Shown: positions 45,338 to 54,332 of the stretch, one piece after another
How the letters are laid out: the number at the start of each line of letters is the position of its first letter
Numbering within the stretch: position 1 is the first letter of the stretch
Source: Lacinutrix sp. Hel_I_90
GTDB taxonomy: Bacteria; Bacteroidota; Bacteroidia; Flavobacteriales; Flavobacteriaceae
Length of the DNA stretch: 64,000 nucleotides
NCBI RefSeq assembly: GCF_000934685.1
Contig: NZ_JYNQ01000001.1
Span: forward strand, 3,571,501 to 3,635,500
Direction of reading: 5' to 3'
Translations under genes and position numbers: made by a program
The notes under the pieces: model-generated
The model's input: only the letters and a program-made list of their open reading frames with translations
Database searches by the model: none
What the model was told of the DNA's origin: nothing

Positions 45338-46318
45338 ATGAAAACCGTTAAATTTCTATTAATTGTAATAGTCTCTCAAAGTATTTTTGCTCAAAGCTAT
45401 AAAAAATCAGAACCTTTTACACATACCTATTCTATTGTCGCACGCGATTCTGTTACTGGCGATATAGGTGTTGCTGTTCAAAGTCATTGGTTTAGTGTTG
45501 GGAGCGTGGTTACTTATGGAAAAGCAGGTGTGGGTGTTGTGGCAACACAATCTCTGGTGAATCCTATGTACGGTCCAAAAGGCTTGGAGCTAATGGCAGA
45601 AGGAAAAGCACCGCAAGAGGCTTTAAATTTGCTTTTGGAAACAGATACAGGAAATGCCTACCGTCAAGTAGCCTTTTTGGATGTGAACGGAAATGTGGCG
45701 ACACATACTGGCGATTTATGTATTGAAGCCGCTGGGCATAAACAGGGTAAAAACTTTTCTGTTCAAGCCAATATGATGCTAAACAATACCGTTTGGACGG
45801 CTATGGCAAGTGCTTTTGAAAGCACTAAAGGCGATTTAAGCACACGCATTTTGGCTGCTTTAAAAGCTGCTGAAAATGAAAAAGGCGATATTAGAGGTAA
45901 GCAAAGTGCGGCTATTTTAATAGTAAAGGGAAAAGCGACTGGTAATAGTTGGGAGGATACCATTATGGATTTACGCGTTGAAGATAATGAAAACCCCATT
46001 CAGGAATTAGAGCGTTTGGTGACCATTCATAAAGCCTATGATTTTATGAATAAAGGGGATTTGGCGATGGAAAAAGGCGATACTAAAGCCGCTGAATCTT
46101 TATATCTGAATGCACAAAAACTATTTCCTGAAAATATAGAAATGAAATTTTGGTATGCTATTAATCTTTTAAATAATAAGCAATACGAGAAAGCAAGACC
46201 TGTTTTAAAAGAGATATATAAAGCCGATAAGAATTGGAAAACACTCACCAGTCGCTTGGTGAAAAGTAAACTGTTAGTGATTTCTGCAGAAGAACTTAAC
46301 GCTGTTTTAAAACTTTAA
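45338..46318 (+). CDS. DUF1028-domain exported protein with tetratricopeptide tail
   Basis: A 326-residue protein with a signal peptide (1-18). The N-terminal two thirds are DUF1028, an Ntn-hydrolase-like fold (THTYSIVARDSVTGDIGVAVQSHWFSVG, GVGVVATQSLVNPMYGPKGL, GNVATHTGDLCIEAAGHKQGKNFSVQANMM). The C-terminal third reads as two to three TPR units (YDFMNKGDLAMEKGDTKAAESLYLNA). The substrate is unknown. It overlaps the convergent gene at 46315 by 4 bp. Confidence 0.88.
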   Translation: MKTVKFLLIVIVSQSIFAQSYKKSEPFTHTYSIVARDSVTGDIGVAVQSHWFSVGSVVTYGKAGVGVVATQSLVNPMYGPKGLELMAEGKAPQEALNLLLETDTGNAYRQVAFLDVNGNVATHTGDLCIEAAGHKQGKNFSVQANMMLNNTVWTAMASAFESTKGDLSTRILAALKAAENEKGDIRGKQSAAILIVKGKATGNSWEDTIMDLRVEDNENPIQELERLVTIHKAYDFMNKGDLAMEKGDTKAAESLYLNAQKLFPENIEMKFWYAINLLNNKQYEKARPVLKEIYKADKNWKTLTSRLVKSKLLVISAEELNAVLKL

Positions 46319-46878
46319 ATTTTTATTTTTTTTATAAGGTGTCGCGCACGTGCTTTAAATCCAGCGCTTTGCTTTTGGAAATCCCGTTCTAAGATTATAA
46401 CTAATTCAGGATGGATCCAATGGTAATCGTGTCCAAACAAAAACAACGTAGTCATACTGTAAGCTTTAGGCGCAATTTTTACATCGTTAATCAGCCAATC
46501 AAAACAAGCTGCAATGATTTTTTCTTTATGCTTAGCGAGAAGCGCTTGTTTTATTTTGGTGTTTTCTTTTCCGTAATATGCTTTGGCCAAGTACTCACAA
46601 ATTTTTGCTACTGGGCGTACAGCCGAATCTAAATGGACCGTATGCAAGTGTTCTGTAAATTTATCTAAGTACGGAATAATCGCTTCTAAGTCTTTGCCAC
46701 ATATAAACTCAAACACCCAAGCTGCTCGTGGTGACCTTTTATCATCTACCCTAAAAAGAATGTCTAGTAGTTTAGGGATTAAATGTGGATTTTCAATCAC
46801 TAGGTTTGCATAATAGAGTCGCTTATCGCGAGAGTGATTCACATTATCTAATTCCTTATATAAGCCTTCGGTAGTCAA
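46315..46878 (-). CDS. Helical repeat protein of unknown function
   Basis: A 187-residue cytosolic, all-helical protein resembling ARM/HEAT repeats (NPHLIPKLLDILFRVDDKRSPRAAWVFEFICGK, HLDSAVRPVAKICEYLAKAY). Flavobacterial relatives are sometimes labelled adenylosuccinate lyase, but it has none of that enzyme's signatures. Convergent with the DUF1028 gene. Its role is unknown. Confidence 0.72.
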   Translation of the reverse strand: MTTEGLYKELDNVNHSRDKRLYYANLVIENPHLIPKLLDILFRVDDKRSPRAAWVFEFICGKDLEAIIPYLDKFTEHLHTVHLDSAVRPVAKICEYLAKAYYGKENTKIKQALLAKHKEKIIAACFDWLINDVKIAPKAYSMTTLFLFGHDYHWIHPELVIILERDFQKQSAGFKARARHLIKKIKI

Positions 46879-46917
46879 GAGATATTTATTACTTTTAGAA
46901 CTTAAAATTAATAAAAA

Positions 46918-47391
46918 ATGAAAATAGTAAAAAAAATACTTTTGGTTTTACTGGTAGTCTTTATAATTGCCCAATTTTTTGGACCAGAAAGAAATGAAGG
47001 GTCTATGGAATCTGTTAATGCTTTCTTAGCAGAAACAAAGCCATCGGAAGAAGTAAAGGCAATTTTAACCGAAACATGTTTTGATTGCCACAGTAATCAC
47101 ACTGTATATCCTTGGTATAATAAGATTACACCAGTGAATTATTGGTTAGCAGAACATGTTGCTGATGGTAAAAAACATTTTAATGTGTCGCAATGGGATA
47201 ATTATTCTATTAAGAAAAAGGATCACAAGTTTGAAGAACTCATAGAGGAAGTTGAAGAAAAAGAAATGCCTTTGCCTAGTTATACCTATACGCATAGCGG
47301 TGCTAATTTAACAGAGGCACAAATCAAGCAAATGGTAGCTTGGGGAAATAAAGTAAGAATGGGTTATGCACTGGCTCCCAGACCTGAATAA
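46918..47391 (+). CDS. Membrane-anchored heme-binding domain protein
   Basis: A 157-residue protein with an N-terminal membrane helix (5-21) and a Haem_bd domain with one c-type motif CFDCH at about residue 57-61, followed by the family string NHTVYPWYNKITPVNYWLAEHVADGKKHFNVSQW. A Met-rich downstream part (EKEMPLPSYTYTHSGA) may give the distal ligand. Electron-transfer or heme-peroxidase-like role in the periplasm is likely but not shown. Confidence 0.9.
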   Translation: MKIVKKILLVLLVVFIIAQFFGPERNEGSMESVNAFLAETKPSEEVKAILTETCFDCHSNHTVYPWYNKITPVNYWLAEHVADGKKHFNVSQWDNYSIKKKDHKFEELIEEVEEKEMPLPSYTYTHSGANLTEAQIKQMVAWGNKVRMGYALAPRPE

Positions 47392-47450
47392 TATTTTTCT
47401 AAAATAAGAGTTATTAGAGTAATCTAAAACACTAATTAATTTTCTCCCTT

Positions 47451-48692
47451 TTGAATAAAACCCTTTTAATTATAGGTTTTGTATGGCCTGAGCCCAAAAG
47501 CTCTGCTGCTGGAAGCAGAATGATGCACTTAATAAACCTATTCCAGTCTAAAAACTACGACATCACGTTTGCAACCGCTTGCGCTAAAAGCGATAACGCA
47601 TTCGATTTAAAAAGCATAGGAGTTAAAACAGAAGGCATAACCTTAAATAATGCTAGTTTTGATGCTTTTATAAAAGAAGTAAATCCAGATGTCGTACTCT
47701 TTGATCGCTTTATGATTGAAGAACAATTTGGATGGCGTGTGGCACAACAGTGTCCTAATGCTGTTCGTTTACTAGATACAGAAGATCTGCATTGTTTACG
47801 TAAAGGCCGAAAACAAGCTTTAGATGAACAATCGGTTTTTGACACTAATTATCTCTATAATGAAATCGCAAAACGAGAAATAGCCAGTATTTATAGATGC
47901 GATTTGAGTATTATAATTTCGGAAGTTGAAATTGATATTTTAATACATCAGTTTAAAGTCAATGAGCATTTATTATACTACCTGCCTTTTTTACTCAACA
48001 CCATATCTTTAAAAGAACAAAAAGCATTACCTAATTTTAAACAGCGGGAACATTTTATTACGGTGGGTAATTTTTTACATGAACCTAATATTGATGGTGT
48101 AAAATATTTAAAAGACGCTATTTGGCCAAGGATTAGAAAAAAACTACCCACAGCGGAAATGCATGTTTATGGTGCATACGAATCTCAAAAAGGAACAGCT
48201 TTAATCGATGAAAGTCAGGGGTTTTTTATTAAAGGTTTTGTAGACGATATTAACCTTGCCATGCAGCAGCACCGCGTTTGTTTAGTGCCTTTACGTTATG
48301 GTGCTGGTCTAAAAGGAAAGCTTGTTGATGCTATGTTAAATGGGATACCCTGTGTTACAACCAGTATTGGAGCAGAAGGGATGTACGGTAATTTAGAGCC
48401 TAACGGTTTTATTGAAGATGATCCCATCAATTTTGCAAACAAGGCGATAGAATTGTACACCAATAAAATTTTCTGGACAGGAAAACAGAAACATGGTGTG
48501 GATGTCGTTAATCTACGTTTTGATAAGCAACTTTTTGTTGCTGATTTTCTACAAAGATTAGAATTGCTTCAAAAAGGTTTAGTTGCACACCGAAAAAGTA
48601 ATTTCACAGGGAGCATGCTCATGCATCACACGATGCAAAGCACTAAGTTTATGAGCAGGTGGATTGAGGCGAAGAATAAGGTTCAAATCTAA
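47451..48692 (+). CDS. Family-4-like glycosyltransferase
   Basis: A 413-residue GT-B glycosyltransferase. The N-terminal Rossmann part starts LLIIGFVWPEPKSSAAGSRM. The C-terminal domain has HFITVGNFLHEPNIDGVKYL, MHVYGAY and the GT4-like donor site VPLRYGAGLKGKLVDAMLNGIPCVTTSIGAEGM. A TTG start at 47451 is used because no ATG precedes the conserved N-terminus. It is likely to act in polysaccharide or glycolipid assembly; single gene, terminator at 48712. Confidence 0.88.
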   Translation: MNKTLLIIGFVWPEPKSSAAGSRMMHLINLFQSKNYDITFATACAKSDNAFDLKSIGVKTEGITLNNASFDAFIKEVNPDVVLFDRFMIEEQFGWRVAQQCPNAVRLLDTEDLHCLRKGRKQALDEQSVFDTNYLYNEIAKREIASIYRCDLSIIISEVEIDILIHQFKVNEHLLYYLPFLLNTISLKEQKALPNFKQREHFITVGNFLHEPNIDGVKYLKDAIWPRIRKKLPTAEMHVYGAYESQKGTALIDESQGFFIKGFVDDINLAMQQHRVCLVPLRYGAGLKGKLVDAMLNGIPCVTTSIGAEGMYGNLEPNGFIEDDPINFANKAIELYTNKIFWTGKQKHGVDVVNLRFDKQLFVADFLQRLELLQKGLVAHRKSNFTGSMLMHHTMQSTKFMSRWIEAKNKVQI

Positions 48693-48711
48693 AAAGGGTA
48701 CTGTATAAAAT

Positions 48712-48750
48712 AAAAAAAGAGCCAAAACACATTCGTTTTGGCTCTTTTTT
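48712..48750. terminator. Bidirectional terminator
   Basis: Perfect arms AGAGCCAAAAC and GTTTTGGCTCT with an ACATTC loop, A-run before and T-run after, placed between two converging genes (47451-48692 and 48770-49216). Confidence 0.9.
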
Positions 48751-48769
48751 ATCTAGACTAATATTTAGG

Positions 48770-49216
48770 TTAAGCAGTAACTTCTTGTTTTTTAATTTTT
48801 CTGTAGGGAAACGAATTGAAAATACTACGCTTTCCAAAACGCGTTTGTTTGTCACTTTGTGAAAACTTAATGTATAAGGCTTTATTTACGCCAAAGTATT
48901 CATAAGTATTACCATCTAAAAAAGTCACTTCAAGTAATAGGCCTTTATGTTTCCAGTCCATAATTGCGCTGGTAATCGTTGTCTCGTATTCTTCTTTATT
49001 TGCTGTGATAGTCTCTGGTGCCATACTTACTAAAAAGTGGTAGCCGTCAATAATTTTACGACTCATCAATTCTGCTTCATGCGCTTTTTCATCACCTTCT
49101 TGAAACTTATCTGGATGCCATTCTTTAACTAAATTTCTATAAGACGACTTTAAACTTTTTAAAGTCATGTCTTGCTCTACATTAAATAGTTTTTTGTACT
49201 CGTTAATACGCTTCAT
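48770..49216 (-). CDS. J-domain protein with C-terminal KTSC domain
   Basis: A 148-residue protein. Residues 1-65 form a J domain with the HPD motif in KEWHPDKF, so it should stimulate a DnaK-type chaperone. Residues about 82-140 match KTSC (SAIMDWKHKGLLLEVTFLDGNTYEYFGVNKALYIKFSQSDKQ). Lys-Thr-Ser-Cys proteins are found in lipoyl-ligase and RNA-related settings, and the link is unclear. Last ordinary gene before the cassette-like region. Confidence 0.85.
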   Translation of the reverse strand: MKRINEYKKLFNVEQDMTLKSLKSSYRNLVKEWHPDKFQEGDEKAHEAELMSRKIIDGYHFLVSMAPETITANKEEYETTITSAIMDWKHKGLLLEVTFLDGNTYEYFGVNKALYIKFSQSDKQTRFGKRSIFNSFPYRKIKKQEVTA

Positions 49217-49374
49217 ACTAAAGGTGTTTTTTTTAAATCGAGTGCAAAGGTACTACTTCTTTTTACATTGAGGATTAGAATGTTGGGAAATTTAGTTATT
49301 GGAGGGTTTGCGACTAGATGTTTATGTGTATAAGCTTACAACAACATCTAATAATAGTGCCACTCCTGTAGTTA

Positions 49375-50376
49375 TTATGAATGCACTATATTCTTTGTTG
49401 GTGATCGTTTTTGATATATTCCAAAAATAAAATCAGAAGAATTGTTAGCTATATATTCATCTTCTAACGAGAAGAGTTCTTCTAATATGAGATTTTTTTT
49501 TGAATCTAAATGTGTAAAATGATGAGATATATCTTTTAATACATTCATTAGTATATTTCCTCCATATGGTTTTTCAATAATTGTATAAAAATTTGAATGA
49601 ATAGCTGGTAATATACTTGCAGAATCTATACACTCTGAAGGGTCAGCTATAATCATTCTTAAAATACCCGATCCATAATATTTCCTTTTTAACAAATTAG
49701 ATTTGTATCTAGTTCTATATTTTTTTGGTATTATTTTTAAAGCGTCATTAATTTTTGCAATTTGATGCTTTGGAAATTGCAGTCTAGTTGCCCCCACGTA
49801 TTCATTAATAACCAGGAATCCATCTGTTTTTAAACTGTTTTTAATTGTGGACTCTACGAAGCTCTCTATATTATCAAAGTGATGTAGCGATGCATGAAAA
49901 AAAACAATATCAAAATATTCTTTGGGAATACTGTAGTTATTAAAATCAGCACAAACAAATTTTATATTTTTAAGGTTTAGTTTATTTGATCGAGCTTCAG
50001 CTTCTAACATTCTATCTCCAGCAATGTCAACACATATAATTTCTTCAAAATTCGAATATTTAGCTAATTCTATCTCATGATGACTAGAACCACTCCCTAA
50101 AGATATTAATCTGAGTCCTTTCCTGTTTTGCAGATGATTTTCAACTAAATATCTTTTATAATCCAAATTCTTATTTCCTGAAATTAGTAGGTTCCAGCGT
50201 TGCTTAACTTTTGGAATTATCCACCAGTCTGCACTTTCATAGTCTAATTGGTTAAAAGTTTTCTCAGTCCTTTTTATGCCATAAATGTTCAATTTAGATA
50301 AAAGAAAACCTAGCCCTCTTTGCTTAATCTTATGCAAGACATCAATTATATCGTCTATTGTTAAAAATCTTTTCAT
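49375..50376 (-). CDS. Class I SAM-dependent methyltransferase
   Basis: A 333-residue cytosolic enzyme. The SAM-binding motif RLISLGSGSSHHEIELAKYSNFEEIICVD (residues about 90-118) is followed by FVCADFNNYSIPKEYFDIVFFHASLHHF, typical of small-molecule methyltransferases. An N-terminal helical part (about 85 residues) and a C-terminal lid follow. The substrate is unknown. Codon use is more AT-rich than its left neighbours. It may be the distal, oldest cassette of the region that starts here. Confidence 0.85.
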   Translation of the reverse strand: MKRFLTIDDIIDVLHKIKQRGLGFLLSKLNIYGIKRTEKTFNQLDYESADWWIIPKVKQRWNLLISGNKNLDYKRYLVENHLQNRKGLRLISLGSGSSHHEIELAKYSNFEEIICVDIAGDRMLEAEARSNKLNLKNIKFVCADFNNYSIPKEYFDIVFFHASLHHFDNIESFVESTIKNSLKTDGFLVINEYVGATRLQFPKHQIAKINDALKIIPKKYRTRYKSNLLKRKYYGSGILRMIIADPSECIDSASILPAIHSNFYTIIEKPYGGNILMNVLKDISHHFTHLDSKKNLILEELFSLEDEYIANNSSDFIFGIYQKRSPTKNIVHS

Positions 50377-50719
50377 GTTTTAATTATCACCAGCGGCAGT
50401 GTTTTTAATAACTCTGCCATAATTTTAATTCATGAACTAAATTACAGAATTAGTTTTAGACTGGTATTAATAATAGATTATTTGTCTTTGGTTTTAAAAA
50501 TGTTTGTAAAAAACTGTAAAGTGTTTTTAGAAGGAGGAAAATGATATTATAGAAGTTAAAGAAGGGCCTCTTGTTTGCCTTTGCGATGGTCTAAATTCTT
50601 TTAAGATTGTAAGCTGTAAATATAAAACCGATGTTTGCGCTTGCGCGTTGCTTGGTTTTTTTAGTTGTGATGTGATTAAGCCTCCATTATCTTTTTATGG
50701 CTTTTCATAGCAGCAATTG
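50377..50719. other. Spacer with probable decayed cassette element
   Basis: No ORF. It follows the DoxX-like pseudogene. The minus-strand sequence starts TAACAATTGCTGCTATG at 50722, fusing the pseudogene's stop codon with a motif like the one after the retron RT (CCCTAACAAAGTG). At 50388 it ends with ACCAGCGGCAGTG, resembling the left border at 56816 (ACCAGCGGTTATC). Between them are AT-rich DNA and a GCGCAAGCGC stretch. Confidence 0.4.
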
Positions 50720-51117
50720 TTAGCGGTTCGTTGTTTGTTTGAGAAATAAATTTGGGTACATAATATAGAAAATAGTAAATATTAATAAAAAATTAAACTC
50801 TACACCATTTCGTCCGCCTCCTACAACAAACCAACCTTTTCGAAAGTGTACCATAATAATCCCATTATTAAAATGAAATTCGTAATCCAACCAGCAGGTT
50901 TCACGAATTTATTTGTAAATAAACAAATAGCAGCAGCTAAATGTGATCATTTAATGGCCCAAGCCAAAATTATTCCAAAAGGAGCAAACCCTACTTCATC
51001 TAAATACAGATTACCAAAATCTGTGACTCCTCCGTTAAACATTCCTCCTACACCGTGAACTATTAAAATAACAATAATAGGAAATCGTAGTAAAAAAGTG
51101 TTGTCGAATATTATCAT
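50720..51117 (-). pseudogene. DoxX-like membrane protein, broken
   Basis: From the ATG at 51117 the frame reads a DoxX-type N-terminus (LLRFPIIVILIVHGVGGMFNGG, then LYLDEVGFAPFGIILAWAIK). It hits an in-frame TGA at 50947-50949 and continues (HLAAAICLFTNKFVKPAGWI). It then needs a one-base shift to reach VHFRKGWFVVGGGRNGVEFN and a TAA at 50720-50722. One nonsense and one frameshift lesion kill the gene. Confidence 0.8.
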
Positions 51118-51249
51118 GGTATATTTATTTTGTAATTGTATTTAATTGTACTATTTCATTTTGCTTGTTTGTCAGATAGCATCTCAAAGTAGAAATTGTA
51201 AATATTATTTATATTCTATTTTCTTTTAATGTATTAAGACACGTAATGT

Positions 51250-51450
51250 CTAGAGTAATGTTCGTTAAGGCACATGCTTTACACAAGTTATAGATTAAAC
51301 TTTATACTAAATTAGTTTCTAACCTTATTAATTTTTGTTTTGTTCGTAACTCATTCTTAAAAGCCAAATCAACGATTTGGCGGTGTTTGTAAATAGCACT
51401 GAACTTTAGTAAACCACCGAGCGCCCTATTTGCTATATACAGCCTTTTGT
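51250..51450 (-). repeat. Cassette-border element, long type, decayed
   Basis: Similar to the elements at 58947-59133 and 59941-60130. Shared pieces are GTTCGTTAAG..ACATG, a TTACACAAGTTATAGATTA stretch and the hairpin AAAGCCAAATC...GATTTGGCGG. The right end (GCTATATACAGC) lacks the GTT core. It lies just after the stop of the 51460-52773 gene. Confidence 0.65.
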
Positions 51451-51459
51451 CTGTTTATA

Positions 51460-52773
51460 TTATCTCCCAGCAAAATGATCAAGCATCATTTTCCAACCTG
51501 CATTAGTTTTTTTCCATACGAGCGAAAAAATAGATTTAGACGTAGATTCATTACCGTCACTCGTCTTGTAATATACAGTAGAATAGCCTCTTTGTAAAGC
51601 ATAACCATCACCAAGTGCTTTTATTTCAATGTTTTCTAATTCCCACCGTAGTTTGCCTGAAAATAGTTTCCAATAGGATTGTATATTTTCTATACCTATA
51701 ACGTCTTTAGGGTTACACCCTATCATTACAGCATCATTCGTATAAAAGTTAGCAACAGTTTCATAACCTTTATTATTAAAAGACGCTTCCATAAGTTTAT
51801 TGATTTCTAAAATTTCCTTTTCCACATTATTTTGCGTTTGGGTTAATTTTATATCTTTTGCTAACCAGTATAACACATTCCTGATAAAATCAACATTTTG
51901 TGGTGCAAATGCAGCGTTAAAGCCTACCTTAAAGGTATTTCCATTTTGTTGTATGGCTTGTGCGGTAAACATGGCTGCCTCGCCAAAAACTGCAATTTTT
52001 CCTTTTCCATACTTCATAATAGCACCTTGATAGTTTCCACTTATATCTAAGGCTTTTGTGTCTTCATCAAACTGCCACGCAATTTTTGGCTTTAAACAAG
52101 TATCCCCTTGTTGAAATTTTAAAACACCAATGGCTTCTTCAGGAGCTGTAAATGAGGAGCCTGTAAAAGAAACAACTCGTTCTATTTTAGTTCCCAAAGT
52201 CCCATCTGTAATAATAGAATTTTCCAATCTGGAATTTGCTAAAGAAAAAACCTCTTGATTTTTTTCTTTTTCAGATAATTGAGCAAAACCATCACAAAAA
52301 TTGAATCCAAAGGCTAAAGCGAGTTCGTTAGTTGCTCCAGAAAATGGCATGTGATCTGCAATTAGTAAGAGGCTTCCTCCTTGGGAAACATAATTTTTCA
52401 CCTTATCAATTTCGTTCTGCTGAAAAGCAGGATAAATAGGGCGTTGCCAGTTGCCCATATTCTTATTATTAATTGCATTGGCTATTACGAGTATGTCTGT
52501 TGTGTTGAGATTATTCCATGATTTCAACCCATTAACAGTATAACCATCTTCTCTTGCTAATTTTGCAAATGGCGCGAAATTGCTGTTGACTTTATGCAAA
52601 TTGTTGTGCATTTCATCTATTGCTATTACTGGGGATACCGCCTTTGTAAATCGAGGGTCTTTAATATGAGCGTTAAATTCTGTATCTGGCTGTTGCTGTG
52701 CAAAACCCGCAATAGACATAAGTAGGAAAGTAAATGTTAGTTTATAAATAAATTTAATACGGGATAGTCTCAT
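51460..52773 (-). CDS. Exported DUF4350-like protein fused to an NTF2/SnoaL-like domain
   Basis: A 437-residue protein with a signal peptide (to about residue 25). Residues 40-300 look like a class-I-amidotransferase-like, DUF4350-type domain (VIAIDEMHNNLHKV, VKNYVSQGGSLLLIADHMPFSGATNELALAFGF, GKGKIAVFGEAAMFTAQ). Residues from 310 form an NTF2/SnoaL-like domain (INKLMEASFNNKGYETVANFYTNDAVMIG, SLVWKKTNAGWKMMLDHF). The enzymatic role is unknown. It is flanked by cassette-border elements and transcribed with the array. Confidence 0.75.
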   Translation of the reverse strand: MRLSRIKFIYKLTFTFLLMSIAGFAQQQPDTEFNAHIKDPRFTKAVSPVIAIDEMHNNLHKVNSNFAPFAKLAREDGYTVNGLKSWNNLNTTDILVIANAINNKNMGNWQRPIYPAFQQNEIDKVKNYVSQGGSLLLIADHMPFSGATNELALAFGFNFCDGFAQLSEKEKNQEVFSLANSRLENSIITDGTLGTKIERVVSFTGSSFTAPEEAIGVLKFQQGDTCLKPKIAWQFDEDTKALDISGNYQGAIMKYGKGKIAVFGEAAMFTAQAIQQNGNTFKVGFNAAFAPQNVDFIRNVLYWLAKDIKLTQTQNNVEKEILEINKLMEASFNNKGYETVANFYTNDAVMIGCNPKDVIGIENIQSYWKLFSGKLRWELENIEIKALGDGYALQRGYSTVYYKTSDGNESTSKSIFSLVWKKTNAGWKMMLDHFAGR

Positions 52774-52957
52774 AAGAACTGATTTTTACAATGGTTTTGT
52801 TATCTCTTTTGGGGTGGCTTTAGGATCTATTTATACTACCAGGAAATATATAGTATAAACTGATTCTGTGAAGGATTTGTATGCCTTCAATAGCCTTTTT
52901 AATAGCAGCTAATTTGGTTTTCATCATGGCATTAAACAGCAGACCAAGCTATGATTT

Positions 52958-52984
52958 ATTTGCGGTGTTGGTAACCGTTTTCCT
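52958..52984 (-). repeat. Border motif of a cassette element, partial
   Basis: Minus strand, just after the 52985-53398 gene: GGTTACCAACACCG...ATCATAGC, resembling the start of the intact elements (GGCAACAACG...ATAGC). The rest of the element between 52800 and 52957 is not clearly recognisable. Confidence 0.4.
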
Positions 52985-53398
52985 TTAGTTTATTGTCAAA
53001 TTAACAGTAATAAATTCAGTCGGACTGGATTTAAATTTTAGTTCGTAATCTCCAGGGTTACTTGGAATAAACTCATAGTTTACTGTTCTTGTTGCTATTA
53101 CTTGAGTACAAAAACAACCTTCATATTTTGCCTCAACCGCAATAGTGCGTGTATTTCCATTATCCGTTTCAATAAATTTCCCTAAACCTCCACAACCATT
53201 AATAACTCTAAATTTCACTTCAATATTAATAAGTTGATTAACGGTTCCTGTGTCTGGTGAATCGACAGAAGTAACATATTCAGTTTTGTTTGTAATGCAT
53301 TCTTTGTCTTCTTCATTATTCTTTTCATGTTTATTACAACTGATTGATAGTCCTAAAATAATGATTGAAATAAGTATAAAATTATAAGTCTTTTTCAT
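52985..53398 (-). CDS. Small lipoprotein of unknown function
   Basis: A 137-residue lipoprotein (lipobox LSISC near residue 21, then Lys/Asn/Glu-rich). The mature part is beta-rich with four cysteines (KECITN, NGCGG, GCFCTQ), and its last strand repeats VIATRTVNYEFIPSNPGDYELKF suggest an immunoglobulin-like fold. No family was recognised. Between two cassette-border motifs. Confidence 0.65.
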   Translation of the reverse strand: MKKTYNFILISIIILGLSISCNKHEKNNEEDKECITNKTEYVTSVDSPDTGTVNQLINIEVKFRVINGCGGLGKFIETDNGNTRTIAVEAKYEGCFCTQVIATRTVNYEFIPSNPGDYELKFKSSPTEFITVNLTIN

Positions 53399-53757
53399 TT
53401 TTAATGAGATGATAAATTCACGAATTGTTTTCGTTTAGATGGTTACGTTTAAATTGTTGCTAAGGTTTTTAAATGAGGCATGTGGTGTGTTTGTTTGCGC
53501 GAACCTTCCGCAGGAAAATTAGAGTTAGTAAACAAGCAATGACTAAAAGCTTAACTTAAAACAAGTTATGTTTTTTACAGGACTTAAGTTAGCCTTTTAA
53601 TAAAAGTACTAAAAATTCAGAAAATAAATGACATTCTTTCAATCATAAAGTGATGAAATTTAGCATATTAATATTTTTTATTATTGCTTTCTTGCAAAAG
53701 TTAGCTATTATAAGTTTAACGCTAGTCAATTAAATAATACGCACTCATCTTTAAAAA
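53399..53757. other. Spacer with decayed short-type border element
   Basis: Around 53443-53560 is a degraded copy of the short element type, with GGTTACG at one side and CCTTCCGCAGGAAAATTAG in the middle (compare CCGCAGGAAAGTTTG at 56887). At 53653 a 26-codon plus ORF (MKFSILIFFIIAFLQ) looks like a lone signal peptide. No other feature. Confidence 0.4.
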
Positions 53758-54290
53758 TGAATTTGCTTCTTCTTATTACTATACCTAAGGTGTTTTTCGT
53801 CTCTTTCATAGTTTTCTTTTTCTAGATAACAGTAACTGCTTCAGCACAAAACCCTATATTTCTACCAGACTGGCACAACGTTCAGGATCTGGGAGATGTT
53901 TTATTTCAAAGGCGTTTATGATACCAACGGAAACCCTAAGGGAGAATGGCTTTATGTCCAAATTATCTTCGGTCAGTATGCAAGTCATGCACGATTTGAT
54001 TAGGATACCTGCAAATACAGTGAATTCAGTGGGAATATAGATAATGGGACTATTAGTAGAGTAGGAATGTATAATCAAGCGTATGAGAAAACCGGATTAT
54101 GGAAGTATTATCACGAACCTAACCAAATTTTTATGACTGGAAATTATGCCAATGACCTGAAGGAGGGTTTATAGACGCATTATGGCAATAAAGGTAATCT
54201 CGGGTTGTCAGAAAACGATATAAAAGGAAAATGAAAGGGTTTTAGTAAAACAATAGAAAGAAGAGGAACTCGTACTTTTCATAGGTCACG
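53758..54290 (+). pseudogene. MORN/YwqK-type antitoxin-like protein, broken
   Basis: From 53758 the plus strand reads a signal peptide with a stop in it (MNLLLLITIPKVFF..., ITVTASAQN). After a frameshift come MORN_2-like repeats: GVYDTNGNPKGEWLY, YEKTGLWKYYHEPNQIFMTG and NDLKEGL-stop-THYGNKGN. At least four stops or shifts occur. YwqK-type MORN proteins are usually annotated as toxin-antitoxin antitoxins, although many are cell-surface proteins. The only plus-strand gene of the array region. Confidence 0.7.
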
Positions 54291-54332
54291 GAGTTACAGC
54301 ACGTATGTTGTCTTTTATGTTCAATTGTTTTT

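Noticed and set aside
50846-51058. Plus-strand ORF of 70 codons
   Set aside because: It is the antisense of the DoxX-like pseudogene, which reads clearly on the minus strand.
53854-54078. Minus-strand ORF of 74 codons
   Set aside because: It is the shadow of the YwqK-type pseudogene on plus.
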